64,000 bases of DNA from Cerrena zonata (Eukaryota > Basidiomycota > Agaricomycetes > Polyporales > Cerrenaceae): the NCBI GenBank assembly GCA_038087015.1, contig JASBNA010000051.1:186001-250000 (forward strand), in the 5' to 3' direction. The notes under the pieces are model-generated. The model did not search any database and had not been told where the DNA came from. It saw only the letters and a list, made by a program, of their open reading frames with translations. This document shows positions 34,899-47,722 of this stretch, piece after piece (within the stretch, counting starts at the first letter, position 1; every line of letters begins with the position of its first letter). A program made the position numbers and the translations under genes.

Positions 34899-37800
34899 TC
34901 TAGATGATTGTATCATACTTATAATACTTCTCTGAGCTCATATTGAGGGTTACTTATTGTCAGGGTTTCTGATACTCTATCACAGACCTATTTTACTAGA
35001 GTCACTAACCATAATTTAGCTTATTGTTATATCCTTTTGACTTTACAATAGCTTTCCTTATAAGATTGGTAGGTACTGTAACAGTAAATTCATAATTACC
35101 TCAGGAGAGGATTTGTTCCCAAAGACAATAGAATAATAAAACTATAGACTATAATCACAATATTGCAAAACGTTTTGTAATATGTGAGGATACGATAGGC
35201 ACCAGGATTATACTAGAAGGAGATATTTCTCAAGGAATTCTCTAATATAAAGTTTGATAGCAAGTCCACCAATAGCAAAGTCTAGTGAGAGAAGAGATTT
35301 GGCTGTATCTTCACATTGTTGGAGAAACTCTTATCTGTCAGTAGCATCTTTATATGCAGTCAAAACTTTTTCAAAAATATTTGGAAAACTCCTGGAATTG
35401 TGTATTGCAAGATTGGAGATATCTCAAAATAGATCAAAGAACAAGATGGCACCACATTGCAGCATTATTAGCTAAAAGAAAATAAACTAAAAGATGATAG
35501 TCAAAAACCTTTTGATAGAGATATAAAATATAATGATATGCAGTAAACACATATTTTTGTTAACATCTCCATTGCTTGTACTTGAGCTCTAATTCTTTTG
35601 AGAGCAAGGTAGCTCTCTCTTCAGTTAAAGGAGCTGGATAATAGTCAATAACTGAGGTCAAAAGGAAGAAAGATATCTGGAAAAAGGCAGTTTTGACTTT
35701 TTGACTACTAATAACTTACCAGTTATGTGCAAACTTGAGATATTTAATCTGACTATAGATATAAAATATTATCTTGTGTCCATAATATGCCTTTGCCAGA
35801 TGTTTGAGATGCTAGAAAGAGTAATTATAAAATATAGTTACTTGCTCTATGATAGTATAACATCCTTTGGTAGCTGCTGAATATCTCATCAGCTTTATGA
35901 AAAAATGTACACATCTTTAGAAAGGAAGATAAGGGAGTCATCATCTCTTCCAAAGTAGCTTGCTAGCCTACAGATCAATATTTGGTCAAACTAACTAAAG
36001 CAAATATATCCAGTTTCCTACAGAAGCAATAATACATTCTCAGAATATCCATATCAATACTAAGTCTTTTTTTTGAGAGTTTAAATAGTAGGTTTGATTA
36101 TTAGTCAAATGAGTGATATAGTTGGTAGATATTATTGTTGTATGCATATGATCACTCCAGTCTGTGGGTGATTATATGCACTTTAATTTAGAATACAGAT
36201 GCATAGTGCTCTTTACCTTTTTTGCAAGAATCATTCTTGCATGCTGATTTCTCTTTTAGAGATTGTTATCTTTACTATTCACATTGTTCTCTTCTCTTTC
36301 TCCTTCTTTATCATTTATATTTGAGCCTTTGTTCTTGGTAAATTTACTGATACTATCTTTAAGCTTTAAGAGATGGCGCAAGAGAGTTTCTTGCTCTTCT
36401 GATGATTATAGTGTAATATAAAATTCCTTCAACTTCAAGTGAGTGGTACATTTAATAATATGATGAAAGAGCAGATTGAGAAACACCAAATGCAGAAGCA
36501 CCATACATAAGTATGAAGTACTGACTTAGATGTCACAATACAATATCTGCATATTCAATTGAAGGTCAATCAGTATTTCAATTAAAGGTCACTCAGTACT
36601 CTGAATAATTCTATAAAATAGTTTATATTAAGATACATAATACAAGTGTGTAGATGAAAACATCTACTCAAAACAGGTTACAATTGTAAACTAAGATTGG
36701 TACACTATTAGATCCCAATCTAACTGTTGACACCAATTTTTTTACCTATCTACCATATCTAATACTATCACCATATTGCTGCTTCCGGTATCCAGTCCTA
36801 TCACAACCTTTACTGTAACATAGCAAATTTTGACAGAAAATAAAGGAGTCAGGAATTATATAACTTTTCTTATAAATAGCAAGGCTAAAAAGATATCTTA
36901 ACTCTACATATGATAGGAAAAAATTAGAAGGACTTACATTAGATTGCTTTTGCTTATACTATTATGGTAAATTATTAATCAGACAGTAGCACAGTATTCC
37001 AAAGGATCAATACAGATAGAGCTAGTCTGATTAACAATATAAGCAAATATCATATGCAGTTTCTATTTTGCATCTAATAAGGTAAATAGCTCAGAGAAAT
37101 GTTTTGATCTAAAATATTCTTTTAGATCCTGTATATTGGCAAGAGACAAAATAATGTACTCAGTTATGTTTGATGATTTGTGGCCTTCTCCTGCTACTGC
37201 ACTATATAGCATGTTACTTTAGATATAAACAGAGAGTCAACAAACTTAAACCTTTTTCTTCACCACTACAATTTGTTTACTAGCAGCCATATACTTACAT
37301 ATTATGTTCTGGGAGAAATTTGGTATTATAGATCAAACTTGTATTTGGCTTTGAGAAATACCTTCATAAAGATATATAGAGATCCATCTTACTGGTATAA
37401 GACTGATACTGAAAAGTGACTTATCAGATACAGAGCTCTTGTAGATAGTTAGATCTAGATATTTTGGCACCATATTTTCTAATAATAATAATAATAATAA
37501 TATATTCAGTTAACATATTGACAAAATAACATGCTACTCACCAAGAGATATAAACATATCATATAAAGGATCTTCTTTTGCACAATATGTTCCTCCAGCA
37601 GCAGTCTAGAACTATTCTCTAAAGATCCAATAACTGAGATTCAGGCTATCTGATTTGGCAAAAATATGGCATATATAGGCAGGCTCAAACATGTCAAAAA
37701 AAGTTTCACCAGCCTGTATAAACAAGGTGAGACTTCCAGCATAATTCCTGTTAATAGCCAGCTCTATTTAGATGCAATAATATCAGATTAAACATCCTCT

Positions 37801-38756
37801 AAAGTTCACCTAGTCAGTAAACACATAATAATAATAATATTACTATATATCTATTATATAGATCTGCCATATGTGAGGATACACAGGTACACTTTTTAGC
37901 ATATATATGTAAATACTTGCTATATTGCATTTTTTGAGCTGAGGTTGCCACCATAACAAATTCATAAAAATGAAATCACAATAGATAACTACAATAAAAA
38001 TATAAAATTTCAATCCAGCAGTTGAGAAATAGACTAGCACCTACTCAAGTTGTGTGTGAGCTCTATGAGCAAGTTCCCAAAATGCCTCACAGAGATGTGA
38101 TATCTGAGATAGTGAAATAAAGACCTCAAATTCAGATAGAAATGATGACAGCTCTTATAACTATAATTAGGATAATACCTAAAAAATATAATTAAATTTT
38201 TATTTACCTATAAGAAAAAATACCTCAATGATAGAATAGGTTTCCAGTCCTCCAAACACTAGAGAACCCTTGTTGTGGCATATAGCATTTATGGCCAGTC
38301 TAGGGTATCTGTTTTTAGATCATGCTCTAAAAGTAATTCATTTAGCCACTGCCTATAGAAATAATTTGTAATCAGCATAAATATCAGTATGCCTCAATGG
38401 CAGTTCATTCTCAAAGCAGACTCAATAAGGCTATGCAGATATCAACTTGGTTACTATTATTTTAAAAGGTACTACATATCATAATTAAATTGACCATAGT
38501 CAAAAATGCTAGCATATAATTTCCAAAGTTGAGAGCAATCCTAATGAGTCTACATCTATAGGCATATAGGTCACAAAAAATATAAAAAATGTATATACAA
38601 TTATGTCCACTTTGGCAATCTCATTATTGTACTAGTATCATGTATATATTTGTGCTATCACATGAGTATAAAGCTAAACTTGTAAAATATACATCAAATA
38701 ATACTATTTATTAATTATAATAAAAAAATAATGTAGTGAACTAGGCACTTTGTGTA
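34899..38756 (-). pseudogene. Unassigned decayed coding remnants, mainly minus strand
   Basis: Several minus-strand peptides with coding-like composition are separated by stops and possible introns. From high to low coordinates they include SLTLFIQAGETFFDMFEPAY and AAGGTYCAKEDPLYDMFISL (about 37,520-37,760), SNITEYIILSLANIQDLKEY (about 37,130), VVIGLDTGSSNMVIVLDM (about 36,800) and DYYPAPLTEERATLLSKELE (about 35,630). The DTGSS piece resembles an aspartic-protease or ATPase loop, but stands alone. I cannot assign a family; one element with long inverted R ends or several fragments are both possible. A (TAA)n microsatellite lies at about 37,480-37,502. Confidence 0.3.
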
Positions 38757-39577
38757 TTTTTGCTTAGGCACCTAGTTAACTATATTATTATTTATCTATA
38801 TTTGTTTATGGCATACACATATATAGACTAATACACTTATATAATAGCCAGTTTTAAGCACCTACTGGCAAAGTGAAATCTGAGAATATAACTTATATTT
38901 TTGCTTATATAATGCAGAAAATATATCATATATAGTGATGTTTTACCACAACATATATTCCATATATTGTTTTCCCCATAGATTCCCTAGTTTCTATCTA
39001 AGTCACATGCTACCAGGCTCCATTCTTTGAGCTCTATCTAATGGTATCTACAACATCACTAATAAGGTTTAAAAGCATACTATATTCAACTTTTTTCTTC
39101 TAAAACATATGTTATTTGCCCTATATCTCATTGCTACCATGCTCCATTTCTCCAGCTCTATCTAGTGGTACTATCTATTTCATCATTCAGTAAGGTAAGA
39201 TTACTCATATCCTCACATTTACTGTAATTCATGCTACTATAAGATCAATCTCACTCTAAGGTCCAACAAGCACCAGCTATCTCACACTTACTATCTCACA
39301 CTTATCTTAAATCTTCATTTTGCTCATATCTCAATATTTTTTCTATCAATTCTTTTTCTGTAAGAGAGTAACTTATAGTACAAACTTTGAGTAATTTTGT
39401 GGTCAAGTTTTGGTATCAAAATATATAGTGGTTGCAGAGATATGAGAGAGACAAAATTGACTATAAATCTCAGGTTAAGGGCTATTGATATTTCACATCA
39501 TAGTACAAGTGCCTTAGCAAAGTTCAGATAAGAAAAAGGATATCTTCATACCTTAGGAATTGTAATCAAAGATAAAG
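38757..39577 (+). repeat. Repeat R, orientation B (copy 6, internally shortened)
   Basis: This begins with GCTTAGGCACCTAGTTAACTATATTATT and contains the standard GCCAGTTTTAAGCACCTACTGGC stretch and the tandem blocks. Near 39,130 it jumps to the CTCATATCTCAA...CTTAGGAATTGTAATC end. It is preceded by an inverted copy of its own tip at 38,735-38,756 (GTAGTGAACTAGGCAC), so it starts at a small palindrome. Confidence 0.8.
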
Positions 39578-39979
39578 TAAAGGTCAGGTTAAAGGGTCAG
39601 AGATAAACAGTATAAACAATAGTGAAAGTGTATGAATGAGATCAGGCTAAATAACTATGAAAAGAACAAGGATAGTTTGTTGATACATGGAATTTTAGGA
39701 TGAATCTGAGATCTGAGATAACTAATTAGGCTTAGTAGGGACTGGGTATATCATGTGATAAGGTTCTAGCATGATCCTAACTAGTTAAAGCAGCAACTCA
39801 TTATATAATTCTGATATCTTATAGTATACTAAAAGTTAACAAAGTAAATATATAATATTTGATAGTTTATTTGAGTGTTAAAAATATATAATAAAATAGA
39901 AACTAAAAAAATATCTCATAAATTATTGTGATATTTCTCTAGTTCTGTTTGCAACAAAACTGGAGTTCTTTATAGCCAA

Positions 39980-42620
39980 AAAGAATAGACTTTTTCAACC
40001 CTATCAGGACTACTGATATATTAATAAAGACATTATTTCAGACAAATACTCTATTTTATTTATCACTGACCTTTTTAAAAAAACTCAGATATACAAATAT
40101 CTTTATAAAGTTAGATCTCAGAAATAGATATAACAATGTACACATTAAGGAAAAAGATCAATAGAAAGCAGATTTCAAAATGAATCATGATCTTTTTGAA
40201 CTAATGATGATATTTTTTAGATTATACAACTCTCTTACAATCTTTCAATATATAGTAGATAGTATCTTCAAAAATATGATTGACAAAGAATAGCTCATCA
40301 TCTATATAGATAATATGCTGATATTCTCTGAGGATAAGAACATCCATCAGCAGTGAGCTCAAAAGATATTAGAATATCTCAAAAAGTATAATCTTTTCTT
40401 TAAAGTCAAAAAATGCATTTTTGATATTACTAAAGTAAAATTCTTAGGACTTATCCTGAAACTAGGAGAGCTATAAATAGATCTAGTGAAACTAAAAGAT
40501 ATCAGGCTCTGGCCTATCTCAGAAAATACCAAATAAGAATAATCATTCTTTAGCTTTAGAAACTTCTATCAAAGTTTATCAGACAATATCCAGAACTTGC
40601 CAGACTTCTCCATAATCTCACCAAGACTGATTGAATATAGAAATAGATAAAAGCATGTTAAATTGCCTTTGATACACTAAAAGCAAAATTCACATTAGTG
40701 TCTATATTGCATATGCCTGATTCTACTAAACTATTTATCTTGGAAACGAATGCCAGCAAGTTCACACTTGAAGCAGTTCTATAGTAGAAGAACATCAACA
40801 GTGACTGACACCTATATAGATTTCTATCAAAAAGCCTATCTGCAGCTAAACACAACTATAAAATCTATGATTGGGAAATATTTAAAATTGTTATTGGATT
40901 AAAGTATTAGAGGTATCTATTGTGGGAAATCTACACAAATTCATTATTTGCACTGAGTACAAGAATCTTATATATTTCTAATTACTCCAGCAGCTCAATT
41001 CACAATAAGCCAGGTAGCATAGCTTTATCAAAGAATATAACTGTACTATTCAATACATATCAGAAAGTCAAATAATCATTCAGACACCCCCTTTTAAAAC
41101 TTCACCTTCAATAATAAATCAGAAGATGATATTCTGACAGTCATGCTACCTAATTATTTATTCTTATATGTAATAGACACTAGGCTAAAATATAAGGTCA
41201 TTGTATCAAATGAACTAGACCTGTTAGTTAAAAAAGTAATCATAGCACTTAAAAATGAAGGATCCCTAGATCTCAAAATTGATCTAGCTAATTGAAAGAT
41301 GGATAATGAGCTGGTACTATATAAGGGAAAGATATATGTTCCTATAGATAAGAAGCTTCAGCAAAGAATTGTTCATAATCACTATGATTTGCTGATAATA
41401 GGTCACCCAAAAATCCTTAAAATGAAAGAGTTAGTTATGCAAAACTATTGGTAGCTAGGATTACATACTTTTGTTACCAATTATGTTACTAGATGTACAA
41501 TCTGTTAGCAGAATAAGGTTAACACTTATCTAACCACTTGACTGCTAATGCTTATCTCCGTCAAATCAGAATAACTATTTACTAACATCTATAAACTAAG
41601 TAACCAGATTACTCAAGGTGAATAGTTTCAATGCTGCCTTAGTCATAGTAGACTATGGCTTTTCAAAGAGAGCTATTTTGATACCTGAGACTAGGGACAC
41701 TGATTACATAGTAATGGAAAAACTTATTTATCAAAATGTCTATTAGAGATTTGGCCTTTTCAAATTAGCCATATCAGATTGAGGCCTACAATTTACATCT
41801 AAAGTATTTCAAGAACTTCTCAAAATCACAGAGGTCAAGTTAAAAGTGAATACTATCTATCACTTTCAGATAGATAGAGAAACTAAATATATAAACCAAA
41901 AAATAGATGCTTATCTTCAAATGTTCTGTGCTGATAACCCTGAGAACTGGTCTGAAGCACTAACTAATGCTAAGTTTGTCTATAATCAAAGAATCCATGA
42001 AGCACAAAGCATGTCTCCATTATATATCATAATGAGATATAACCTAAAAGCAATTCCCACTATCTATCTAAGAATCAATATATCCTCAGCACAGGATCAG
42101 CTGCAAAGCTTATAGCAAATATGAGATGAAGCATGTGCTATATATAAACCAGCTTAAAGGAAAATGGCAGATATAATTAGAAAAAGCTTCAAACCATTTA
42201 GGAAAAAAATGTGATTAGAGGGAAAGAACTTGAACCTGAGATATGAGAACTGCAAGCTGAAGCCTCTTAGAAAAGGATCTTTTAAAATTACAGAAGTCTT
42301 TAGACTACTAACTTATCAACCAAAATTGTCAAAGGGAAAAAAATCCATAATATGTTCTACATCTCCATTCTAACTTTTTATTGAGAAATAGAAGCCTACA
42401 GTTCTAACTACACCAATTCACTATCTGACATTTTCAATAAGAAAGAAGATTATAAAATAGAAGCAATTCTGAGACATAGAATCTAGAAAAACTATCTACA
42501 GTATTCAATCAAATAGAAGGGCTATCTATATGCTAAAAATATCTATAAACCTGAGAGAAACATTCATATCTCTGATATTTTGAATACTTATAAGAAGAGA
42601 TACAAACTTGCTTGGACCTC
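39980..42620 (+). pseudogene. Gypsy (chromodomain-bearing, chromovirus-like) pol remnant
   Basis: This heavily mutated plus-strand Gypsy pol can be followed in order. Reverse-transcriptase blocks start with FQPYQDY and YLQ/QYDQ-type remnants; the catalytic motif reads IIYIDNMLIFSEDKN (about 40,295-40,335), so YxDD has become YIDN. A LGLI-type block, RNase H remnants (FILETNASKFTLEAVL, 40,736-40,780) and an integrase core follow. The integrase core (41,730-42,115) shows LQFTSKVFQELLK, NTIYHFQIDRETKYINQKI, and ENWSEALTNAKFVYNQRIHE. Near 42,455-42,610 EVEAILRHRI and SIKWKGYLYAKNIYKPERN mark a chromodomain, which in chromoviruses directs insertion to heterochromatin. Dozens of stops, many explained by CGA to TGA or TGG to TAG/TGA, make it inactive. 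LTRs could not be fixed with certainty. Confidence 0.75.
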
Positions 42621-45600
42621 TATTACTTTACTAAGCATTACTAACACTATGGACAACTATACTTTTTTCACTATTACTTATATTGCTATCCTGCAAGATA
42701 AAAATATCATGCAGAAATATAGGAAAAGTGATAATATAAAAGAATAAATGTAGAAGAAGTCCAATAGATCACAAAAATAACCAGGCTATATCAGTGTTTA
42801 CTAGCATCAAAGTTTCCAAACAACAGGGTAAAAATAGATACTTCTATCATAAGTATCTAGTGAAAAGCTATACAAAGGGCAACTAGCATCACAAATATAT
42901 TACAACAGGCTACACAAGGAGCAATTAACATCTCAGTTATTATAAAATAATAGCCATATGTACAGCCTTTGTATCCTTATTTTCTTTTTTACAGCCTTAT
43001 TTTGTAGTAGATGGACAAGGCCAAGAAAGAGATATAAATAAACTCTCTGTCTTTCTCTGTAAAAAAAGAATATATACAGAGAGATCTCAATATGAAATCA
43101 GCACCAAGTACACAAGTTAGTTTTTAGGGTTTTAGTTGATCAGTCTCAGTATCTTCTCTTACTTTTCTCCCTCTGTATTACTCCTAGTACCTCTACCTTA
43201 CCTCTGACAGTACACCTCAGAACTATATATTTTACTCTATCTCTAATAGTCTAAGATTCAATATAAGCAACAGATAGCAAATAACTAGTTGATAATATAA
43301 GTAGTTACTATAATCTATTTTTAGTGATTTAAGAGAATTCAGTGCTCTATTATCTAAGAAGACAGAGACAAAGTGGCCTCTTACTTATATGCCAAAGTGA
43401 AAAGTCTTATCTGAGAGAAGTTTAGTTATTCTTTTAAAGAGGATAAACTTTTACTCTTTGCTATTTTATTACATAATCTTTTTACCATATTTATTTAAAT
43501 CTCCCTATATCTCTCACCCCCTTTTTACTCCTTTTATAGATAACTTTGTAGGCTTATAGATTTAACTCAGAAATATAAACAATAGAGAATATTCAGTGTA
43601 AAAACTTATCTAAGAAGCCCCTGCAAAAAAATCATTTATACCTCACATTTATCTAACTAAACACTTTCTAATACTGACACTACTCTCAGAAACCTTCTTT
43701 ATTTCTGAAATCCTGCTAAACATTGGCAAACCAAAGCTTGTAATATCTATTGAGATCTCTAAAGTATTAACAATCATCTTCACAATCTTATTAAAGATGC
43801 TAAGAAAATCATCAGTTACTATTGCAACTTGATCATCAATTTCAAAATTTTCCTTCACATATTTCTCAATAATCAATATGTTATCGAAGTCTTTATGAGA
43901 ACTAACTCAACTAAATTCTTTCCAGATCCTGCACAACCTATCTATCTCAATACTGGCATCACATTTATCTTAAACTATAACTGTTACTACATTATCACAA
44001 ACTCCATAGTTATCTATATAGCTCCTGCCAAACTAAGCCCAACTAACACCACCTCAACTACTCTACTTAGTTATTTGACTAAAACTCCTATATCATAATC
44101 ATCTGTGATAATCCAAAACTGATCCTGTCACAATTATAAGCACTTATTTGCTCTTATTATTTCTATTTTTACCTATTACTTTACTGCTCTTAAATTAGTT
44201 ATAGAAGCTAATAATAAATGTAACTAGAATTTCCATAGCTATATAGAAATTTCCATAATAATTTTTACTTTTTTGAACAAGTCTTTTTTATCTTTCTTAT
44301 AACTCACTTCTAGTAGAAAACTTATAAAACTCAAGAATATAGTTTCCTCTTCTATAGAAAGATACAATAGTAGCAATAGTCTCTTCAACTATTTGCTAGC
44401 TCACTCACTCTCACTAATGCTCATTATTTACTATATCATTCTTCAAATTATTCTCAACATCCTCTATTATATTTTTGATCTTGTCTAATATATTATTTAT
44501 CTAATCATTCTTGTTGTCATCTACACTCATATCTTCCTAGAGCTTGCCTGCATTATCATCTACAATGCTCTCACCTTTGCTGGCCAATATCTTTATTGAT
44601 GTATTCAAGGTATCTAAGATAAATATCTTTTGTGCAAATAAGACCAAGCTGAGGCTAACAACTAATATGTCAGATAGAACATCAATACTAACAATAACAG
44701 ATGAGGTTGAGATGATGAAGTTTAGGAGCAAGATTAGAGTAAGAATAATGACTATAAATAAACTATCACTATCAAGTACTTGACTAGTTTGCTAAAGTAG
44801 AGATGTAGAGATGTATAAATCTGATGAAACCTAGGATAGATTTTGGACTTAGGGGAGAGCTAATATTACAATAAATATACTTTTTCACCATCTTATCTAG
44901 CTTTTTTTTTATATCTTATCTGTATTATGACATTATTTTCTTTCTGGGCTTATTACCTCATGGATACTATAGCACTCACACAGTATAGCATATGCTCTTT
45001 TCTCACACTATTGTCTTCTGACTTATCTTATGACTCTTTTCTAGTACTATGACTTCTTTTCCCTCCCACCTAACTTAGTTATCATATGATGACTCATTTC
45101 TCTTTCTCATATAACTCATTCTATTTACTTGATTAGCTAAGAAAGGGGTCACCTCTGATTATATATATGCTATATATATATACATCAGGAAAAATCACTT
45201 TTCTAAATTAGCACTAAATTAGTATTTTTCTTTGCTTCTCATACTTTGAAATACTATGTAAAGCTAAGTTTCTCCTTCTTATTGCTATTTCAATTTTACT
45301 AAAATACTATTAATTTATTCTTAGTCAAAAACTAATGATATCATTTTCATAACTACAATATACTATTATTTACTAATTTATAACTTAGATTTGCTGATAC
45401 TACTATTATTTCCTTCTTTTATAGCTATATTGTCCTAATAGTACTATTTATATAACTACAATGTACAAATAATACTATTTTTATAACTATAGTATGCTAT
45501 TCTTATCTTTTTTTATAACTATAATCTACTATTTATACCTTGTTTACAGCTGCAGACTACTAATGCTACTATTGTTCTCTTTTCTCATAACCATAAATTA

Positions 45601-46235
45601 CTAATAATACTAATTTTACAACTACAATCTATTATTTATATCTAATTTCACAACTACAAAATACTAAGATCACTATTTTTATCTTTTTCACAACTATAAG
45701 TTACTATTTTTTCCTTATTCTACAGCTAAAATGTACTAAAATCTCCTATTTCCTACAATTTTCTCTATATTGAGGTTTTTTTATGTTGATAATATATTTC
45801 AATTGAGCTACAATGAATATTTACAAAATTATATAAAAAGCACAATAATCAGAGAAACTATTTACATAGAGAATATTAGTCTTAACTAGGCTTCAATGAA
45901 AAGTATGAATAGATAAAAGTTAGTAGCATATTATGGTAGGGGAGTGCCTTATAGATATCTGATATTGAATCCAAACTTTAACAAACCACTTATTAAAAAT
46001 TCTAAGTTATTTTCTTTAATTTCTGTAATAGTAATTTTAGAATAGCTAATATATTATCTATAATTTTGATATATGAGCATTATATTCAGAATCTCCTCAA
46101 AAATCTGGTTCTAATAATATATAATATATCTCTATAATGTAGAGAAACAGCAAGGATTTTCAAGTTTTAAGTTGCTTAGTAGATTGAAGCTAATCTGTGA
46201 CTAATCTGATCATATCTTGTGTTCCTGTGGTCTGA
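42621..46235. other. Very AT-rich tract with possible LTR debris
   Basis: The sequence is CpG-poor with stops in all frames. A GATATAAATAAACTCTCTG stretch at about 43,030 looks like an LTR core promoter following the Gypsy pol. A purine run CTTAGGGGAGAGC at about 44,848 looks like a polypurine tract before an LTR start. Simple AT repeats (ATATATATATAC) occur near 45,165-45,182. ORFs at 43,829-44,098 and 44,544-44,783 lack protein-like features. Confidence 0.4.
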
Positions 46236-46480
46236 CAAGTGCCATTGAGGGCGCATCAGAAAGCCCCGGATTACGGCTTTCCAACGCCATCTTAAGTGCC
46301 CTGCCATGTCATCATTTGACTTTGGAACTTCACCCACATTCTCTTCTCTCTTTCTCTTTCCTCTTATCTCTCTCTTCTTTTTGCTGCTGATTCTCTTTTA
46401 TTCTATCTTTGTTTATCTTGTGTAAGTACCTCACATCACTCTCTGGTGTCTAATTTACTGATCTTCATTGCTTTCAGCCT
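46236..46480 (+). promoter_or_regulatory. CpG-containing island with promoter/leader-like layout
   Basis: A short piece (GAGGGCGCATC, AAAGCCCCGGATTACGGCTTT) retains CG dinucleotides within the CpG-poor tract. It is followed by a pyrimidine-rich run (46,340-46,420) and an intron-like GTAAGT...TTTCAG segment (about 46,425-46,478). This resembles the promoter and spliced leader of a fungal gene whose coding part is gone. Confidence 0.35.
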
Positions 46481-47500
46481 ATTCCTTCCATTTTCTTATA
46501 AGCCATCTAAGTTGTTGTTCTGTTCTCAGATTTCTGATCTTCTTTTTCTTATAGCTATTTTCCTAGAATTTTAAGTTCAATCTTCCTCATTCTTCTTCTC
46601 ATACAATTAGCAGTATTTTGTAGCTAGTTTTCTGTATTTTCTATAAAATATAATTCTACTGAGCTTCAATATTGAATAAAACAAAAGTTTGAAATAACTA
46701 GAAATTTTGCTATAAAGTGCAAATTAGTAGAAAAATAGTACTTTGATAGTGCTTGATAGTGCAAATATATACTAAGTTCTACTATTTTATACTCATTAGT
46801 ATTTTATAGTGTTAGATATATATTTTAGCATATGGAAGAGATCTAATAAGTAGTCTAACTTAATATTCTAAATACCAAAACATAATAAAGAGAGTAGCAA
46901 AAAATAGCATTGCAATAGTGTATAATAGGATTTTAATAGTAAACTAAAAGTACTAATTTAGTTTTAGATTAGTAGAGGGGTATATGAAAAGCAATCTAGA
47001 TACTAATAAGTACTTTTATATATTTTTGAGTACAAAATGGGAAAAGAGATTCTTCCTGTTAAGGCTTAATTAAGGGTACTATTCTGCCTTGTCTTAATTT
47101 AGGCTTATAATAACAGTCATAATAAGTCCTTAATTATTTTAAATGCTTAACTCTTACTGTTAACATTGCTGTAAAGGTGGTTAGACTATTTGTGAGAGAC
47201 TCAAATAGTGTTTAGAAGCAAGATGTTTTTTCTAGATCTCTTTTATACCTAGGTTTAGTCACAAAATAAAGCCACATGATTATCAAACCTATATTAAGTT
47301 TTGATCAATACCAAAGCTTAGTCCTTCAAGCCAATACTAGATCAAAGACCCTTCTTTATTTCTCAAGACAATTATTACTTCTAATATCTACTATATCAAA
47401 CATAGGCATGCAGGGTGTTGCACTGCTACTGCCAGTGTGATATCCTCAAGTGATATAAACTAGTTAATGTGAGACTATCAAACAATATTTTATGACTAAA
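46481..47500. other. AT-rich boundary tract
   Basis: No gene or recognisable repeat. Composition changes sharply at about 47,500, where CpG-containing sequence begins. Confidence 0.5.
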
Positions 47501-47722
47501 AGCTTCTAATGTGGTATTGGTTGTATGACCTGGGAGCACGGAGATGGAGAGGAAAGCCATGTGAAAACGAGGCGGATCTAGAGCGAATGCGGGGGCGGGG
47601 AAGCGCCGGAGTTAATGTCTGGAATATGTCTGGTCGAGAGGGCGGAAGAGAGTCGGATTGGGTCCTGACCTCTACTCATGATCTCTCCCTAGTCATCTCT
47701 TTCTCTCTCTCCTCCATCCACC

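Noticed and set aside
36740..36870. HSP70-like ATPase start or retropepsin based on IGLDTGSSN
   Set aside because: Only one motif fits and the neighbouring peptides do not follow either family, so it is left unassigned.
37480..37502. CRISPR-like or regulatory tandem array
   Set aside because: It is a plain (TAA)n microsatellite. No CRISPR-type direct repeats with spacers exist anywhere in the window.
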